DNA of 64,000 nt from Scilla litardierei (GCA_030789695.1 CM061139.1:200915641-200979640), one strand, 5' to 3'; positions 11,066 through 23,689 are shown, counted from the first letter of the stretch. The notes: generated by a model not told the origin, from the letters alone. Made by a program: numbers and translations.

Positions 11066-12029
11066 TTAATTTGATGAAATTCGTATTTTTTTTAAGAATC
11101 ACACCTTAACTGAAGCCCTCTTTAATGTGAAACTTTAGGTGACCAAAGAAACGTGGTTACAGAATCATCTAAGTTCTCGTAAAATATCACATTATTGATA
11201 GCTCGATTTTTTAACTAATAAACTAGCATATTCTATGAAATTAACAAATGATTTCAATTTTTCATTTGCTCATATGGTGATAGACAGGATTTCACAAGTT
11301 CTCTAAATTAACGAAAATCAAAAAATTTGATGGTTCGAATTTTTTCTCTTGATACATCAGAAAATAGTAAAGCACGGGATTTTTAAAGGGAGAAAATACC
11401 ATCTGAGCAATTGCTCGTTGGCAAGCTCGGTTTTTAAAGATTAATATATTAAATAATTTGACGAAACTATTGGGTCTACGGATTTCAGGGTTTTATAAAG
11501 ATTTGGCCTGGATTTTTTATGACACGTGCATCACACGTGACCAAGGCTGTTAAAATTGGGTCATCGACCCTTCAGCCTCAGTTTGTTTTTGCCTTTAGCC
11601 ATAGCCGGGTTCTTCTATCGTTGTCTAACATTTTGTTTGATGATCGTGTTGGAACTTATCTAACACAGTTGGATCTTAATCCAACACTGGGCTTATATGC
11701 GAAAACAATTATGTGTGCTACACTGTCCTTAATAAAGCCCTAAATAAATGACGATTAAGTGGACTTAAATGGGCCTATTAGGGTGTGTGCTTTTATGTGT
11801 AGAGACAGGTGTGCTTCTATTCTTTGATGGGCTGAATTAGAAACCCTAGGGCTAAGGAGACTAGCCTATATATATGAGTGGTCGTGATCCCCGCAACACA
11901 CGAACAAAGTAGCCGTCTTTTCTACGTCCCGACTCTAGAAGAGAAATCGGGAGAGAGCCAAAGGATTTCTCCAACAGTTGATTCGTGTGGATCTGTAAGA
12001 TCGTCTGCTGCATCATCCGGATCGTCGTC
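11066..12029. other. Intergenic sequence with a possible short LTR or promoter
   Basis: No gene is visible in 11066-11647. The stretch 11648-11977 begins TGTTGGAACT, has TATATATAT at 11867-11875 and ends CCAACA, which could be a copia-type LTR or simply the promoter and leader of the candidate gene that follows. I found no second copy and no primer-binding site. Confidence 0.3.
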
Positions 12030-12543
12030 ATGGACTCAGGTATGGTTCCTAATCAAAAGAGATAAAGTTTTAAGATTTCACATGTGTTTACCTAGATGCG
12101 TATGATAGGATTCATCGCGTGTCTTTAGTTTCTACAGAATGGTTCTCTATATTATTCCTGATTGGGGGTATCACCGTTATTGCGGTGCTGGCCGTCGTTA
12201 TTGTGGCGGTGACCGTCGTTATTGTGCTGGAATTATTAGAGGGAGATGCGACAGTCGCCACAGCGGCGGCCGACGAAGCTCCTGATGCTCGTACGTATTT
12301 AGTGGCAGACCTGGTCGCCAAAGTTCATGAACACTTCCCACTTGATCCGGCGAATCCGACTTTAGTGTCGCATGTCGCGAATGCAATGAACGACTATTTC
12401 ATCAGAACGCTTCCCCGATCGGTAATGCTCTGGAACAAAATTTCTAATCTCTTTTAATTTAATTTTGTTTGTTGTGAAACCTAATCTGATAAATATCCCT
12501 TTCTTTTTCCAATTAGTCCCAGGGCTCGACTGGTATCGTCTGA
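12030..12543 (+). CDS. Candidate small three-exon gene for a single-pass membrane protein
   Basis: Possible exons are 12030-12039 (ATG GAC TCA G), 12138-12421 and 12517-12543. All junctions fit GT...AG: CTCAG/GTATGG, TCTACAG/AATGG, GATCG/GTAATG and AATTAG/TCCCAG. The joined frame is open for about 106 codons. Residues about 5-35 form a very hydrophobic helix rich in Ile and Val, followed by an Ala- and acid-rich linker and a segment with HEHFPLDPANPTLVSHVANA. I do not recognise the family. TATATATAT at 11867-11875 lies about 160 bases upstream of the ATG. The alternative is chance splicing signals around a 112-codon open frame; cDNA would settle it. Confidence 0.4.
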
Positions 12544-13856
12544 AGAACCCATAGCAAATCGTGATCGGAGGAGTACGACAAGAGCCACCGTTGCTGGAGA
12601 TTAGGTGTTTCCTGGAAGCTTGGGAATCGTGTTGTTTCTAGTAAGACAGTAGTTCAAAACTTTTTCTTTAGCGATGACAGAGGTATTAGATGCATATTTT
12701 GGGCTCCGAATTTGAAATCATGAACGTCACTCTGGTTGTGTGTGATTTTGAAGAGAATTTCGATTTCCATGCTGTCTAGATTGCTTGCATCTGCCTCTTG
12801 CGATTTATATTCTAATTTCAGTGTCATTCCTTGAAAGTGCTGACATTGTTCAAATAGTTCCTTCATATGTTGGGGTTTTAGATATAAGAATTTCTTGGTC
12901 TGTCATCAAGCCGCATCTTCTGTGCGATTCTGCGCTTCATTTAAAGAGTTTAAAATATGAAAACCCATAGAGAATCACCCGTGATTTGGAAGTGAGTAAG
13001 ATTTTGATGCAGCATATTTTAGTTGCTTAGCATCTCATGTGATGTCTGCTATTTGTGGTATCGGATCACATTGTGGTCTTATGGATGTAGATGGTGGTGG
13101 CAATAACCTTCTTGCATTCACTATATTCATGCACTCTCTCTACTTCTCTCTGCCGTTGATCTGGCCAATGCTTAAGGATCAATTGTGAATGCCAGCATTA
13201 TGAATCAAGATGATGCTGATAGTGCTGGCTAATCCCATGGATTGTTTCTATCCGAGTGAAGATCGTAATGAATATCTTTGTCAAAGTGGAAGAAGATTGT
13301 ATTTCTTACTTGATAATAGCTACAAGAGAAACATCATATATATAATACAAAGTCCTAAGTTGGCACAAGAGCCCAAGAGCCCAAGAGCCATACCCAAGAA
13401 CCTAAGAGACAACACTATAACCGAAAAGACACTTGCACAAGATACAAAGAGACAACCCTATTTCCTAGACATAGTAATTAATATCTTAACAATCTTAATG
13501 ATAATTGCCCTAATCGCGATGTCAATGTGAATCAGAATCATGCCGAAAGCCTGAAATCGTTTATAAACTATGGCTCTATTGATCATTATTTACTTGTAAT
13601 TTTCCATTGTATATGTGCGTAGGCACGTCCATAATACATTGTCCTACCATTCGTAACTGTGCATCTTTGAGTGCTGATTGTTGTCTACAATTTAGCTTGG
13701 CTACTACTTGGCTACTTATTTCAGGCAACGGTAACTGTCAATCTTGCGAGCTCTTATGTAGAATTTATGTATTTACAAGTGAGTCGTGCTATAGTTTTCC
13801 TTGGGGTGTATATGGGTTTCCTTGCCAAAAAGAGAGAATTGGTCACATCATCTGTC

Positions 13857-13858
<2 letters not shown>
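12544..13858. other. Intergenic sequence without a supported gene
   Basis: A 106-codon frame at 13210-13530 has no recognisable domain, and the ACAAGAGCCCAAGAGCC repeat inside it argues for non-coding or decayed element sequence. I see nothing else to annotate. Confidence 0.4.
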
Positions 13859-13859
<1 letters not shown>

Positions 13860-13903
<44 letters not shown>

Positions 13904-13963
13904 CCTCCCTCCCTCCCTCCCTCTCTCTCTCTCTCTCTCCCCCCCCCCCCCCCCCCCCCCCCT
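13860..13963. repeat. Compound microsatellite (CT)n-(CCCT)n-(CT)n-(C)n
   Basis: About 40 bases of CT repeat are followed by five CCCT units, more CT, and a run of about 22 C. Open frames across it on both strands are artefacts of the repeat. Confidence 0.95.
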
Positions 13964-16900
13964 CATTTTTGTTGCATTTGGCATGGAAAACTATATATAC
14001 CATTTGCCTTAAGGGTGTATAACACTGCTCTTACAAATTTATACAAGAGGTGTGCTAAATACACCTCAATTAGTGACTTGAGGATGCGAGGTGTATATAT
14101 CAAAAAATTGTCACAAATGGCAAAAAATTGGAAGCCAGAGAGGTGAGTGACTTGAGGATATGCTTTTTTGGTCATTTTTAGCCAAAATCCTAAATACACA
14201 TCAATCTATGGGGTGTATCTAGCATCTGTCTGTATACAATATAGGAACTGTTTGCTTTGTCCATGCTGCGATAGGTGACTTCTGTCTTTTTAAATACACC
14301 TCAAGCTATTAAGTCTTGCTATTTTGTGATGCTGTCAACGGACAAGGCACTGGTAGAACAATGGCCTCTTACTTGTGAATGATTTGTCACCATACTTTCC
14401 TATCTTTGATTCCTAGACTCTTCATTCATCTATATGGTTTTGATCGATCCTACATTGTTTTATCATATACTTTTATAATTTCTCTTTAGTATCTTGGATT
14501 TAATTTATTTGTTTTGGTTATTGGCCATTGGTTGCAAGCAATGGCTTGTAACCTTTAACCCCTGCCCACATTCAAGTGCAAAAGACCAACTTGGATTAGT
14601 TTATTATCATTATTATTTGAATCTGGTGGGTTTCTTCATTGCAATTACAAATGGTTTCTCAGTCATCTCCCCATCTAAAAATTAGGGTTTCATTCCAAGT
14701 ACCACAAACCACTCTACTAGTGAGAGCTATACTCAAAATTCTTGACCAATCATTCTTGTGATTAAGTATTTTTCAGTTAAGGTTCTATAAGCTGAGAGCT
14801 TCCCCAGCTTTATCGAGCAAATCTCATTCTAAGTTTTTGATATTTTATTCTCTACTAGGTTTAGAGTTAGATTATGCTTTTAATTTTCACTATTATACTA
14901 TTTTAGTCGCATTCATTATTTTACCTGAAGGTTATTTCATTTGTGTGGTACCATTGCCATTAATGTCTTTTGTGTATTTTCATTTTTGAGAAGAGTTACT
15001 TCATTGAGCTTAAACCTTTGGTTATCGATTCTTCTATTCTTGTAGTATTGCTTAGATTCTTTAAGCCCAATTGCTTTAATAAGTGTAAAGTTCAATCAAG
15101 AGACGTGTCTGATGTAAAATTCAAGCACGTGTTGTATGTCTTAGTGCAAATTCCTGTTGTTAAGCAAGCTGATAAGGTGTACAAAGTGAAATAATAAAGT
15201 TTGGTTGAACTATTGCAATTTACGTGTTGATTATTGTTCTTACGTTATTTCTTATTGTTTGGCGTATGATTGGTTCAACAATCAAGTCTAAGTGTTCTTG
15301 TTATTTCTTTAAGTGTTCATTAAATCGTATTCCCTCCTCTAGGATTGTCACACTCTTTCATAATCGGTATCAAATCTTGATTGTTTACTTGCTATGACCA
15401 ACATCATATAGTGATCCATAATAACACCTATAGTTGAGGAACTTTCCAAGCAGGGATCAAACATTAGATTAACTTTGTTCAATGAAACAAACTATTCGCA
15501 TAATATCATCCAAAACGGGTTTGCTGATCAAGCGGTGGACAAGAGCTATGGTTAAACCATATGCAGGAATTGCAGAGACCAGGACAGAAAAGAAACAGTC
15601 GAAACATATGACCAGCGTGTCAGTGTAGACCACTTCATTGGGGTGCAGCAGAATTTGGATTCACATTGACCATGCACTTTCTCGAGCACCAAAATTCCTT
15701 TTCTCAAGGGACAACATTACAGATCTCCAGTAAGGGTAAAACCCAAGGGGTAAAAAACAACAAGTATGGATATGAGACCAGGTTAACTTTGTTCGGTGGT
15801 AGCTAATTCCTCAAACCATTTACACAATTATAAAGTTTCATTGCATGAGTCCCAAAATGAGACAAATGAGACAAATGAGACAAATGCACATTGGTCGAAA
15901 AAACTAGAATGACCATGTGTGTGATAGGTCTTGTTTGGTTTTGTGGGGGATGGAATTGACAGTGACGATAAAAGTTTCATTGGGGTGCAGCTCCGCAAAT
16001 TTGTAGAGGACTCAAGCAGAGTGGACAGATTGTTGTTTGCACACACGAACAGATCTGGACAGTAGACGACGTTGGAAACATCGGATCGCGATCATCCCCA
16101 TCCGATCGTCCCTCCATCTCTCCGATCGGCGATTGATGCTTCGGAATCGTCAGATCGCCTCTCGGTTCGTTCGTCAGATCGGCGATTGACTAAATCTTTT
16201 GTAACTCCTACTGGTCTGCCCCATTTTACGTTTCATGATCTTCTAATTCATAGCATAAACCAGGGATATGATTACTAGCTTAAAACCTGAAATCCCATTC
16301 AACATCGACCGGTTAAAAACACTTATAATACAGAGAATTATGTTAGATCAGAACGATCGAATCTCTCCGTGGGTAAGACATTTTTTGCTTTCTTTTTCTG
16401 TACTGAAGTATAGCTTGATTTAAAAAGTCGAACAATTACATGGGTAACACACTGCTACGTGCCCCTTGATTTAAAAAGTCGAAGCTTAAAAAAAATTCCA
16501 AAACGGAACACGAAACATTTTCTAATAGTCGATTTGTCAGAGAACTCACACATAAAGCATCCCAACAAAGATTTACACCAACAACAGATTAATTCAATGA
16601 ATGAACAAAAAAGTTTGACAGACATTTGTCTCCAAAAGATGCCGAAGATCCGAAGTAATCAAAACCATGAAAGGATTGAGGAGATGAATACTGTTGACAA
16701 GAACGCAAGCAGAGACGCAGCAACTCAATCCTTTGGATTTGTTGATGAGAAACTTGTGGATCAATTTTGCAACACTAATTGGAGACAAATATAATTACTA
16801 AAGCCAACGTCGCTGAAGGTTCCTTCTCCTGCCGTTCCTCGTGCTGTTGTTGAGGATTCTCATGCTCTGCCTTCCAATGTTAACTTCCTCTCTTTTGACC

Positions 16901-18700
16901 CTTTCTTTCTCCATCACCGAAAGGCATGACTGCAGCGCTTCGATCTTCTCCTTCACCATCGCCGGTCTGCAGCCGGTCAACCACTCCTAAGTCAAATTGC
17001 CCTCCTGCAAATATAGAAACAATATACGCTTACTCTTTGGCGAGAATATAGAAAGTCCTCCTCATGTTTGAGTCCATTTTTCATCAGACATGATTGCAGA
17101 TGCATATATTATTATATTCTAACTTTGTACTCATGTTAACCAGATACATACATTTGTGTTCGTTTTTTACATCATAACAATATACTGAGGACAACTAGTG
17201 AGCAACATCAATTGGCAGGCTGCCAGGCTCAATATTCATATGATGAAGATGGAGACATACAGTCTTGCTAACATTTGACATATTTCCTTCATGTTAGATT
17301 CTAGAGATAAGAGAATTGATATTCTTATGCTCATGAAAACTAATCCCACATAAAATAAAATCGAAGCAATCGCGTTAGAATTATTGGCAACAGTCATCGA
17401 GACTGTCACTCAATTACAGGAAGCTTTCAGAGTCAAGCTACGTTTTCGGAAAAAGAAAGAGAAATGGTTACCTTGTTTGGTCATCCGATGTGAGTTCTTT
17501 CTTACATACAAAGCCCATCCGAAGTGAGTGGCATGGTTTACATGTTCATTCATATCCCCAAATCAGCTCTCCTAGCCTGTAAAAATTTGAGGATACAAAA
17601 TTAGATCAGAATCATGTAAGTTCCAGAATCAGAGTTCACATTAGAAGATGGCTTGCCTCAAGTCCTAACCTCAAATGTTGAGCAGGGAACTGAAGCCTTG
17701 GGATTTTCTTCAAGCTATTGCTGGTCTCTTCTGGAAATGCGAATCTGTTCAATACACATACATCAGGGTTGATAACATTGATAAGTAATTTGTAAGTAGA
17801 GAATAAAAAGTTTCGAAACATGAATTCAACTGAAACAAATTGGTTTTTAACAATGTCAAGAAATTACTATGTTTGAATTCTACTTAGTAGAGTTTAGTCT
17901 CTTCATGTACCAGCATTTGAGGATAGTATTATTATTCCTAAGAGTTATGGCAATTAGCAGCAAAACCATATGATTATGCAGAATCATGCAAATGACAAAA
18001 ATGACAAACCCTCTATCTCAATATGAAGTTAGCTACATCAATCCGTTATTTAAGGACCATCTCCACATTTACATATAACACATCATACAAGTCACATCTT
18101 TTTTAATTGCATCCATCTAAATTTGTTTAGATCTACCTCTAGTCTGCATTGCTCCATAAACTGCTAAAATCAATAAAAAATTTGTTCACTTCCAACGGAC
18201 CAAAGGAATGGATTAACCTTAGAATTGTTGAAATACAACCATCTGTCCAGGCATTAACTTCTCTACAATTTTGCCTTTTGATTTATATTTGGCTGAGGCA
18301 TTTGAGTTTGAGGCATTGTTTTCTGATCATTGAGCGAAGCCTCCACTGACCAACCAACAAATTATGCAAGAGGAGAATTGATGCGCTCAGATTAAAACAT
18401 ATTAAATCCAACAAGATCTAATAGATCGCAACAAAACATATTAATATCTTATAGTTCACAGCTTAACCATGCATATGATTACTGGCATAGAGCCCCCCGA
18501 AATTATGTTCCTCACATTCCAGCTCAACCACACATTCCAGCTCAACTAGTTAACAACCATAATAGATAAGAACTACGTACATAACATTTCTCTCTGGATA
18601 AGACCTTTGTTTGATTGCTTTTGCTTTATTTGTGTAACAAAAAAGCTCATAAAAACTATCTTGTCTTTTTTCAAGTTCGGACTAGAAATGCCTTTCGCAG
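13964..18700. other. Gene-poor interval
   Basis: Codon frames here are short and lack domains. 14011-14230 contains GGTGTAT words in both orientations that may be a decayed MITE. 15857-15888 is a short tandem repeat of AATGAGACA. A possible two-exon frame of 68 codons on the minus strand (17553-17472 joined to 17004-16880) is discussed as a finding but not called as a gene. Confidence 0.4.
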
Positions 18701-18702
18701 AT

Positions 18703-18871
18703 CAACTGTACTGGACCGTACAGTTGAGGCTCCGACAAATGATACAACTACGCTGATTGGTTCTGTGCAAAATTAAACATCCTATTATGTAGATAGATAA
18801 TACGATGTCTAATTCGTCACAGAACCCATCAGCGTAGTTGTATCATTCGTCGGTTCGTCGGAGTCTCAATT
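18703..18871. repeat. Long imperfect hairpin (MITE or small-RNA precursor-like)
   Basis: The left arm (from 18723) and right arm (to 18870) pair over about 70 bases: TGATACAACTACGCTGAT occurs on the left and its complement ATCAGCGTAGTTGTATCA on the right, with further pairing to either side and a short loop near 18787-18800. A second small palindrome, CAACTGTAC...GTACAGTTG, abuts it at about 18702-18725. The single-inverted-repeat shape fits a MITE or a long small-RNA precursor. Confidence 0.7.
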
Positions 18872-19243
18872 ATATGTGCCGCTCTTTCGGGAAAACAATT
18901 AAAAACAAAAAGAAGTAAAAGGAAGATTAATGTGACGCTCTTTCCGCACATGCCGCCCAACTTTTTTTTAGATAGAGAAATGTCTGTCCATCGCCGGCGT
19001 CTGAGAGAGAGAGAGAGAGAGAGAGAGAGCACGCGGGGGTGTCAGCCCTTCGCCAGCGTCTGTAAGAGAGAGAGATGGGGGTGAGAGCGCGTTAAAACAA
19101 AAGAATCACAAAATTGTTCGCAAGTCTTTAGATCCCTTGTCCAACGAAGGTTGCAGTCTGCCATATCCAAACCATTACGACCCCAAAAAAATCACTAAAC
19201 AGAATAAAAAGAGAGAAAAAACAAAAAACATATAAACTGAGAA
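18872..19243. other. Spacer with GA microsatellite
   Basis: Nothing coding is seen. A (GA)n tract of about 26 bases lies near 19003-19029 and a shorter one near 19064-19076. Confidence 0.5.
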
Positions 19244-19962
19244 GCCTGTTCTTTTGTGTTGAAATGGTGTGTCCGTTGAAGTTGTAAATAGTGATGGTGA
19301 AAGTGAGTATTGTGTTTTTTTGGGTTTATGTGGGGTTGTGAATGTGGATGTTGGAATTATTTGTGGGGCCCACTCAACTTTATTGTGTTTTTTTGTGTTG
19401 ATGTGGATTGTGAATGTTGTTGTGAAAGTAGGATGTGAGTTCCACAAAATTTAATAATTAATAGTAAAAAATCAAAAGAGTGCGGTTAGCACAAAATTTT
19501 TTGGGAGAGAGTGTCGTATTAGAGTCGATGACAGCCTGTATGAGCACAAAAATACTGTAAAGCATGGATGGTTGAAAGAATATGGATTCAGTATTCAGTA
19601 AAAAAATCAACCATCTGTGAAGCATTGATTTTGTGCTCCGAATACGGATTCAGTCCAACCATTCGTTTGATTCTGTATTCAGTAAAAAAAACTGTAAAAA
19701 ACAAAAACGGCTGATTCCGTCGTTTTTTGGGGGAGAGAGGGGCAGTGGGCCCGCCTCCTCAAAGCATCCTGCGTAATCCCCGCAAAAAGCGGGAATGGCT
19801 ACGGATGAAAATATTTGGCCACCTCGGCCAAATAAGCTAGCTTTCCCAAAAGAACGGGCCGACTGCTTTTTTTTTTGTTGAAACAGTTGAATAGTTGAGA
19901 ACAGTAACATGAATAGTATTTTTCGCTGGCTTTCACCGCGATTTCAACACAAACGAACAGCC
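19244..19962. mobile_element. Non-autonomous DNA transposon, CCTGTTCTTTTG family (copy 1)
   Basis: The left end GCCTGTTCTTTTGTGTTGAA and the right end TTCAACACAAACGAACAGCC are inverted repeats with very few mismatches over 20 bases. No transposase is present. Related ends recur at 20253-20855, 55657-56223 and 56369-56819. Such ends are common in small hAT-like plant elements; the superfamily is inferred, and I could not confirm an 8-bp target duplication. Confidence 0.6.
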
Positions 19963-20252
19963 CCTACCTGAAGAACCGCCGCATCTCGAGGTTGAGCCGT
20001 TGAGGGAGCAAAAGACAGCCTAGTTTGCCTTTTTTGAGCAAAATGCAAACTTGGCTGAGGGGGGAGAAGGTGATTTTTTTTGATAGAACGATCCTCGTGA
20101 TCGCCACCACAGCGTGATCCGCGTGAGGGGAGAGCGTGATCCGCGTGATTTAAAAGTAAATCTGATCGTCGATTTCAGACAAGTCCGTGCAAACCAACGG
20201 TAGCTAGTGCTTCGGGCAGTTTGTGTGCCATTCTCGGCATAACCCGCGCCTA

Positions 20253-20855
20253 AGGGCCTGATTTTTTTAGGAAAGTATAATTGGGAAAGTTGAGGGAGTG
20301 TGGAATCTGATGAGAAAGAAATTGATGCGTATTGTGTTTTTTTATAGGAAAGTGGGTTTGGATTGGAGAGATGGAAAGTTGAGGTGGGTCACACTCCGTG
20401 TAGTGTGTTCTTTTGATTGAAGAAAGTAGTGTGGGGTCCACCTCACTCTATTTATACCTAAACTAAAAAATTAAATCTAAATAAATAAATTAATATAACT
20501 ATTTATTTAATAGTTATTATAATTAAATATGTATAAAATTTGTAATCCTCAGTTTGAATATCAAGGGCCACATCCTAATCATGGTTCAGCTGCAAGCGAA
20601 ATGAAAAAAAAAAATTCATCCGGCGATCTGATTGGGCGCGGGCTTGGGAATCCGACGTAATCCGAGCAGATTGGGGAGAGAACGAAACTGGGCTTGGGAA
20701 TCTCGGTTTCCCCTCCACGTCGGACTTTCCGACCGAAAAAAATTCTGGCCAAAAGAACACCACGCAAACGAACGGAGGAGGAATCCTGAGAATAGTACGT
20801 GAATAGTAAAATTTGAGCTTTCTCTCCCCCTCTTTCGGCCAAAAGAACAGTCCCT
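20253..20855. mobile_element. Non-autonomous DNA transposon, CCTGTTCTTTTG family (copy 2)
   Basis: It begins AGGGCCTGATTTTTTTAGG and ends CCAAAAGAACAGTCCCT, an imperfect inverted pair. The left 60 bases (GGAAAGTATAATTGGGAAAG) closely match the left part of the element at 55657, so the two belong together. It is non-coding. Confidence 0.5.
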
Positions 20856-21656
20856 AAATCATGGGCACCTACTAATAATTGAAGACTGCATGACGTGGAG
20901 TTGGGTGTCAAATATACAACACCAAAAAAAAAATCATATTATTGCAAATAAAAAGTGGTTGTGGGTGACAGGGCGAGATTAGCGTGTTGATTAGGATTTT
21001 TTTTTTTTTTTTTTGGATACATCGAAAAGTTGGTTAAAGACGCGTGCACATTCTGCATCCACCACCGGGCCTCACTAGGAAATAGATGTATTTGCCTAGT
21101 TACTTTATTTGGGATAAAGGAAAAGTGTGTGTATGTTAGATGGAATCTTGCGGCTGGATTGATCGCCCCAACAGTGGGCTTGGGCTTGGGCTAAGATATT
21201 GTGTTGACTGAGATAGTATGCTGATATAGTCATAAGAAAAAGATATTGTGTTGACTGGATGATAGTATGATGATATAGTGTTGGGCTTAAAACACATTTT
21301 AGTTTGATGGTCCTTATAATGTAAATTTTCCTATTAGGCATTGTACAGCTACGTTTTTATATGTAGGACTAAAATTTAAATATCTAATATCTCCTGCTGC
21401 GGTCATAAGAAATCAGAATGCATTACACCCCATGTTTATCTGTTTATTAATGTATCGTTTTTTAATTAAGAATTTGACCCATTCCTAGTTTGCCTACTCA
21501 TCTACCCAAGCTCTAAATTTGAGCCATCTCATGCGACATGACTCACTGGAAGCAACATTGCCGTACCGATCATAATCTTGGCTTGATGTGTAGGCCTATA
21601 GGTCGTTATGCTTATGTGAGTTCATCCTGGTGTAATGGGGCTGTTTTCCAATTTTC

Positions 21657-21835
21657 ATTGGGTGTGTGCAATATACACCGCATTTCATGCGGTGTATGCA
21701 ATTTTTTTTATCAAAAAAAGAAAAACTATGACATCAGAGCATCAGTTGTCCCACCACTCCATTTGATGTAACAGTTTTTTTCTTTTTAACAAAAAAATTA
21801 ATACACTGCATGAAATGCGGGGTATATAACACAAT
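21657..21835. mobile_element. Foldback MITE with about 60-bp inverted ends
   Basis: The left end ATTGGGTGTGTGCAATATAC continues through CCGCATTTCATGCGGTGTAT, and the right end carries ATACACTGCATGAAATGCGG and then GTATATAACACAAT. The arms pair over roughly 60 bases, each ending in a TTTTTTCTTTTT-type tract near the centre. It is 179 bases long and has no coding capacity. Confidence 0.6.
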
Positions 21836-22127
21836 CCTTCTCATTGTGGTCACTTTCATGGGTCCTGCATCACCCCGATAAAGTTGCTCGCATGATGTTT
21901 GAAGAAGGCATCTGCTAAATGCATCGTACACAGTGCATTGCATGGTACTTTTCTTTTTCTGAAAAAAGGTCAAATCAGAGTCAGAGATATCGGATTTTAT
22001 TTTTTTCCAAAAAAAAGCAAAACAAGGACTATGCACCGAACCATATTTGTGATGTGCAAATATCAATTCTCTTGAAGAAATGTCTCAAACATTTACATTA
22101 ATGAATGGTTTAGGCGATGTGGCAGTA

Positions 22128-22779
22128 TGGGTGGCAAAATGTGCCCAACCCGACCTGATCTGATCCAAACCTGGCCATCTTAACTGTGTATAGGTAGGGG
22201 CCAATTCGAGTCAGGTAGGATCCGGGTTGACCCACCCCGACCCGGATTTACTCGGATAAAATCCGGGTAGGGTATGGGCTTGACCTATCAACCCGGATGA
22301 CCAGAATTCGACTCGGTTTATTTTCTCTCTATGTATAAACACTTATATAATAACTTCAACGCACAATTGCAAAGGGAGTTGTGCTTATGCGGTTTGAATT
22401 GTTGTCCTCTTCTTTAAGAGATTTTGGATTCAAATCCCTTTATCTACACCTTTTTAGTTAATTATATTACTTTCGTTAATGAAATAGTAAAGTTAATTAT
22501 ACTTCTCTGTTGTCATCAATGAGGTTTAAGCGACGAGCTGCTGGAAATTATGCAACACTTAATAAATTGTCGGTTGCTCTTAATAATTAGTTGGACATCG
22601 AAAAAGAAGCAGCTGCGTGTAATTCAAATTTTCAACCAACAGGTTAACCTGAACCCGACCCAAGTATTTTTCAGGTCATCCGAACCCAACCCAAATTTAA
22701 TCTGGGTCAGGTTAGGGTTTACCCTTATCCGGGTCGGGTCAAATCTCACCCGACCCGACCCGACTCGTTTGCCACCTTT
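22128..22779. mobile_element. Non-autonomous DNA transposon with GGGTGGCAAA ends (copy 1)
   Basis: The ends TGGGTGGCAAA and TTTGCCACCTTT are inverted. ATGTGGCAGTA is present on both sides (22117-22127 and 22780-22790) as a duplicated target. The interior near both ends is rich in CCCGACCCGAC/GGGTCGGGT words. This fits a hAT-like element; 8 bases of target duplication would be usual, and the 11-base match may include chance bases. Confidence 0.6.
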
Positions 22780-22791
22780 ATGTGGCAGTAC

Positions 22792-23413
22792 TTAGGGGTG
22801 GCAATTCGGGCCGGGCCGGTCCGATTTTCTTAAAGGACTGGGCCGATCCAGTCCAATAAGACTTTGGACCATTCTGGTGCGGCCCGGGCACGGTCTGATA
22901 AAAATTCAGGCCGCTCGGCCCAGTCCAGTAGGGTTGACAGAATTATTGGGCTCTGGTGTTTATTAGATTTCCACACACCCTTATTAATGATGTAACTTTA
23001 AATGCTACTAAAATTTAGTTTAGAATGTAAACTATATGCAAATTCTAGAGCAAATCGGTAGTTTAGCATATGAGCTTTTTTCTCGGAGTAAATTCTTGTG
23101 TATTGAATTTTCAGAATATGAACTCAAGCTATCCACAAGATATCATGATAGCTTTTTTTATCTGCAAGTTTGAATCGAGCTACTTTGTTTTGTAGATCGA
23201 GCTATTTTGTATGAATCAGACAAACTCAAAAGGATTTCATGTCGTGCTGCCCAATAGGCCGATTAGCTTGGCCCGGGCCCGGCATGAAAATGAACCGTGC
23301 CATGCCGGCCTAGTCCGATAAGGATTCCGGGCCAAAATTACTGGCACAGGCACAGTCTTATCGTGTCGTGCCCGTACCGTGCTATCGTGCCGGGCCGAAA
23401 ATTGTCAATCCTA
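22792..23413. mobile_element. Non-autonomous DNA transposon with GGGGTGGCAATT ends (copy 2)
   Basis: The left end TTAGGGGTGGCAATTCGGGC and the right end GAAAATTGTCAATCCTAG are imperfect inverted repeats, with GGCCGGGCC-type words inside both ends. It begins almost immediately after the previous element. No transposase frame is visible. Confidence 0.5.
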
Positions 23414-23683
23414 GAAGTGCGGGATGTCCTCAGAAGAAGGGAAGAAACTTTAAAAAATCTCTCCCCTAACTTGTAGACTTCTTCTGCAAAGGATGAGATG
23501 GGTTTTGAGGAGTACAGCTTTGCGGTTTGCCGGCCTACAAGATAGACGAGCACGTATGTTAGGAGACCAGAGCTGGGGCCGGTCATCCTCTCCGATGATT
23601 AAGTCAGTCTGACGTAGTTTGGAGAGCATATCAAGCAAACCAAGCTAATGCTCTTAATTATGGATGAATAAATTTCAGATATT
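23414..23683 (-). other. Short unidentified sequence next to copia 1, possibly an old gene fragment
   Basis: Two overlapping minus-strand frames are open here (63 and 83 codons). One reads VLVYLVGRQTAKLYSSK, which looks protein-like, but I recognise no family and there is no start or splice support. It may be a gene fragment. Confidence 0.2.
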
Positions 23684-23689
23684 GGTTTC

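Noticed and set aside
13607..14146. 179-codon frame across the CT/C microsatellite
   Set aside because: Open because of the simple repeat (Ser-Leu and Pro runs).
14011..14230. Possible MITE with GGTGTAT words in both orientations
   Set aside because: The arms do not align well enough to define ends.
16459..16794. 111-codon plus-strand frame
   Set aside because: No domain, biased composition and no start or splice context.
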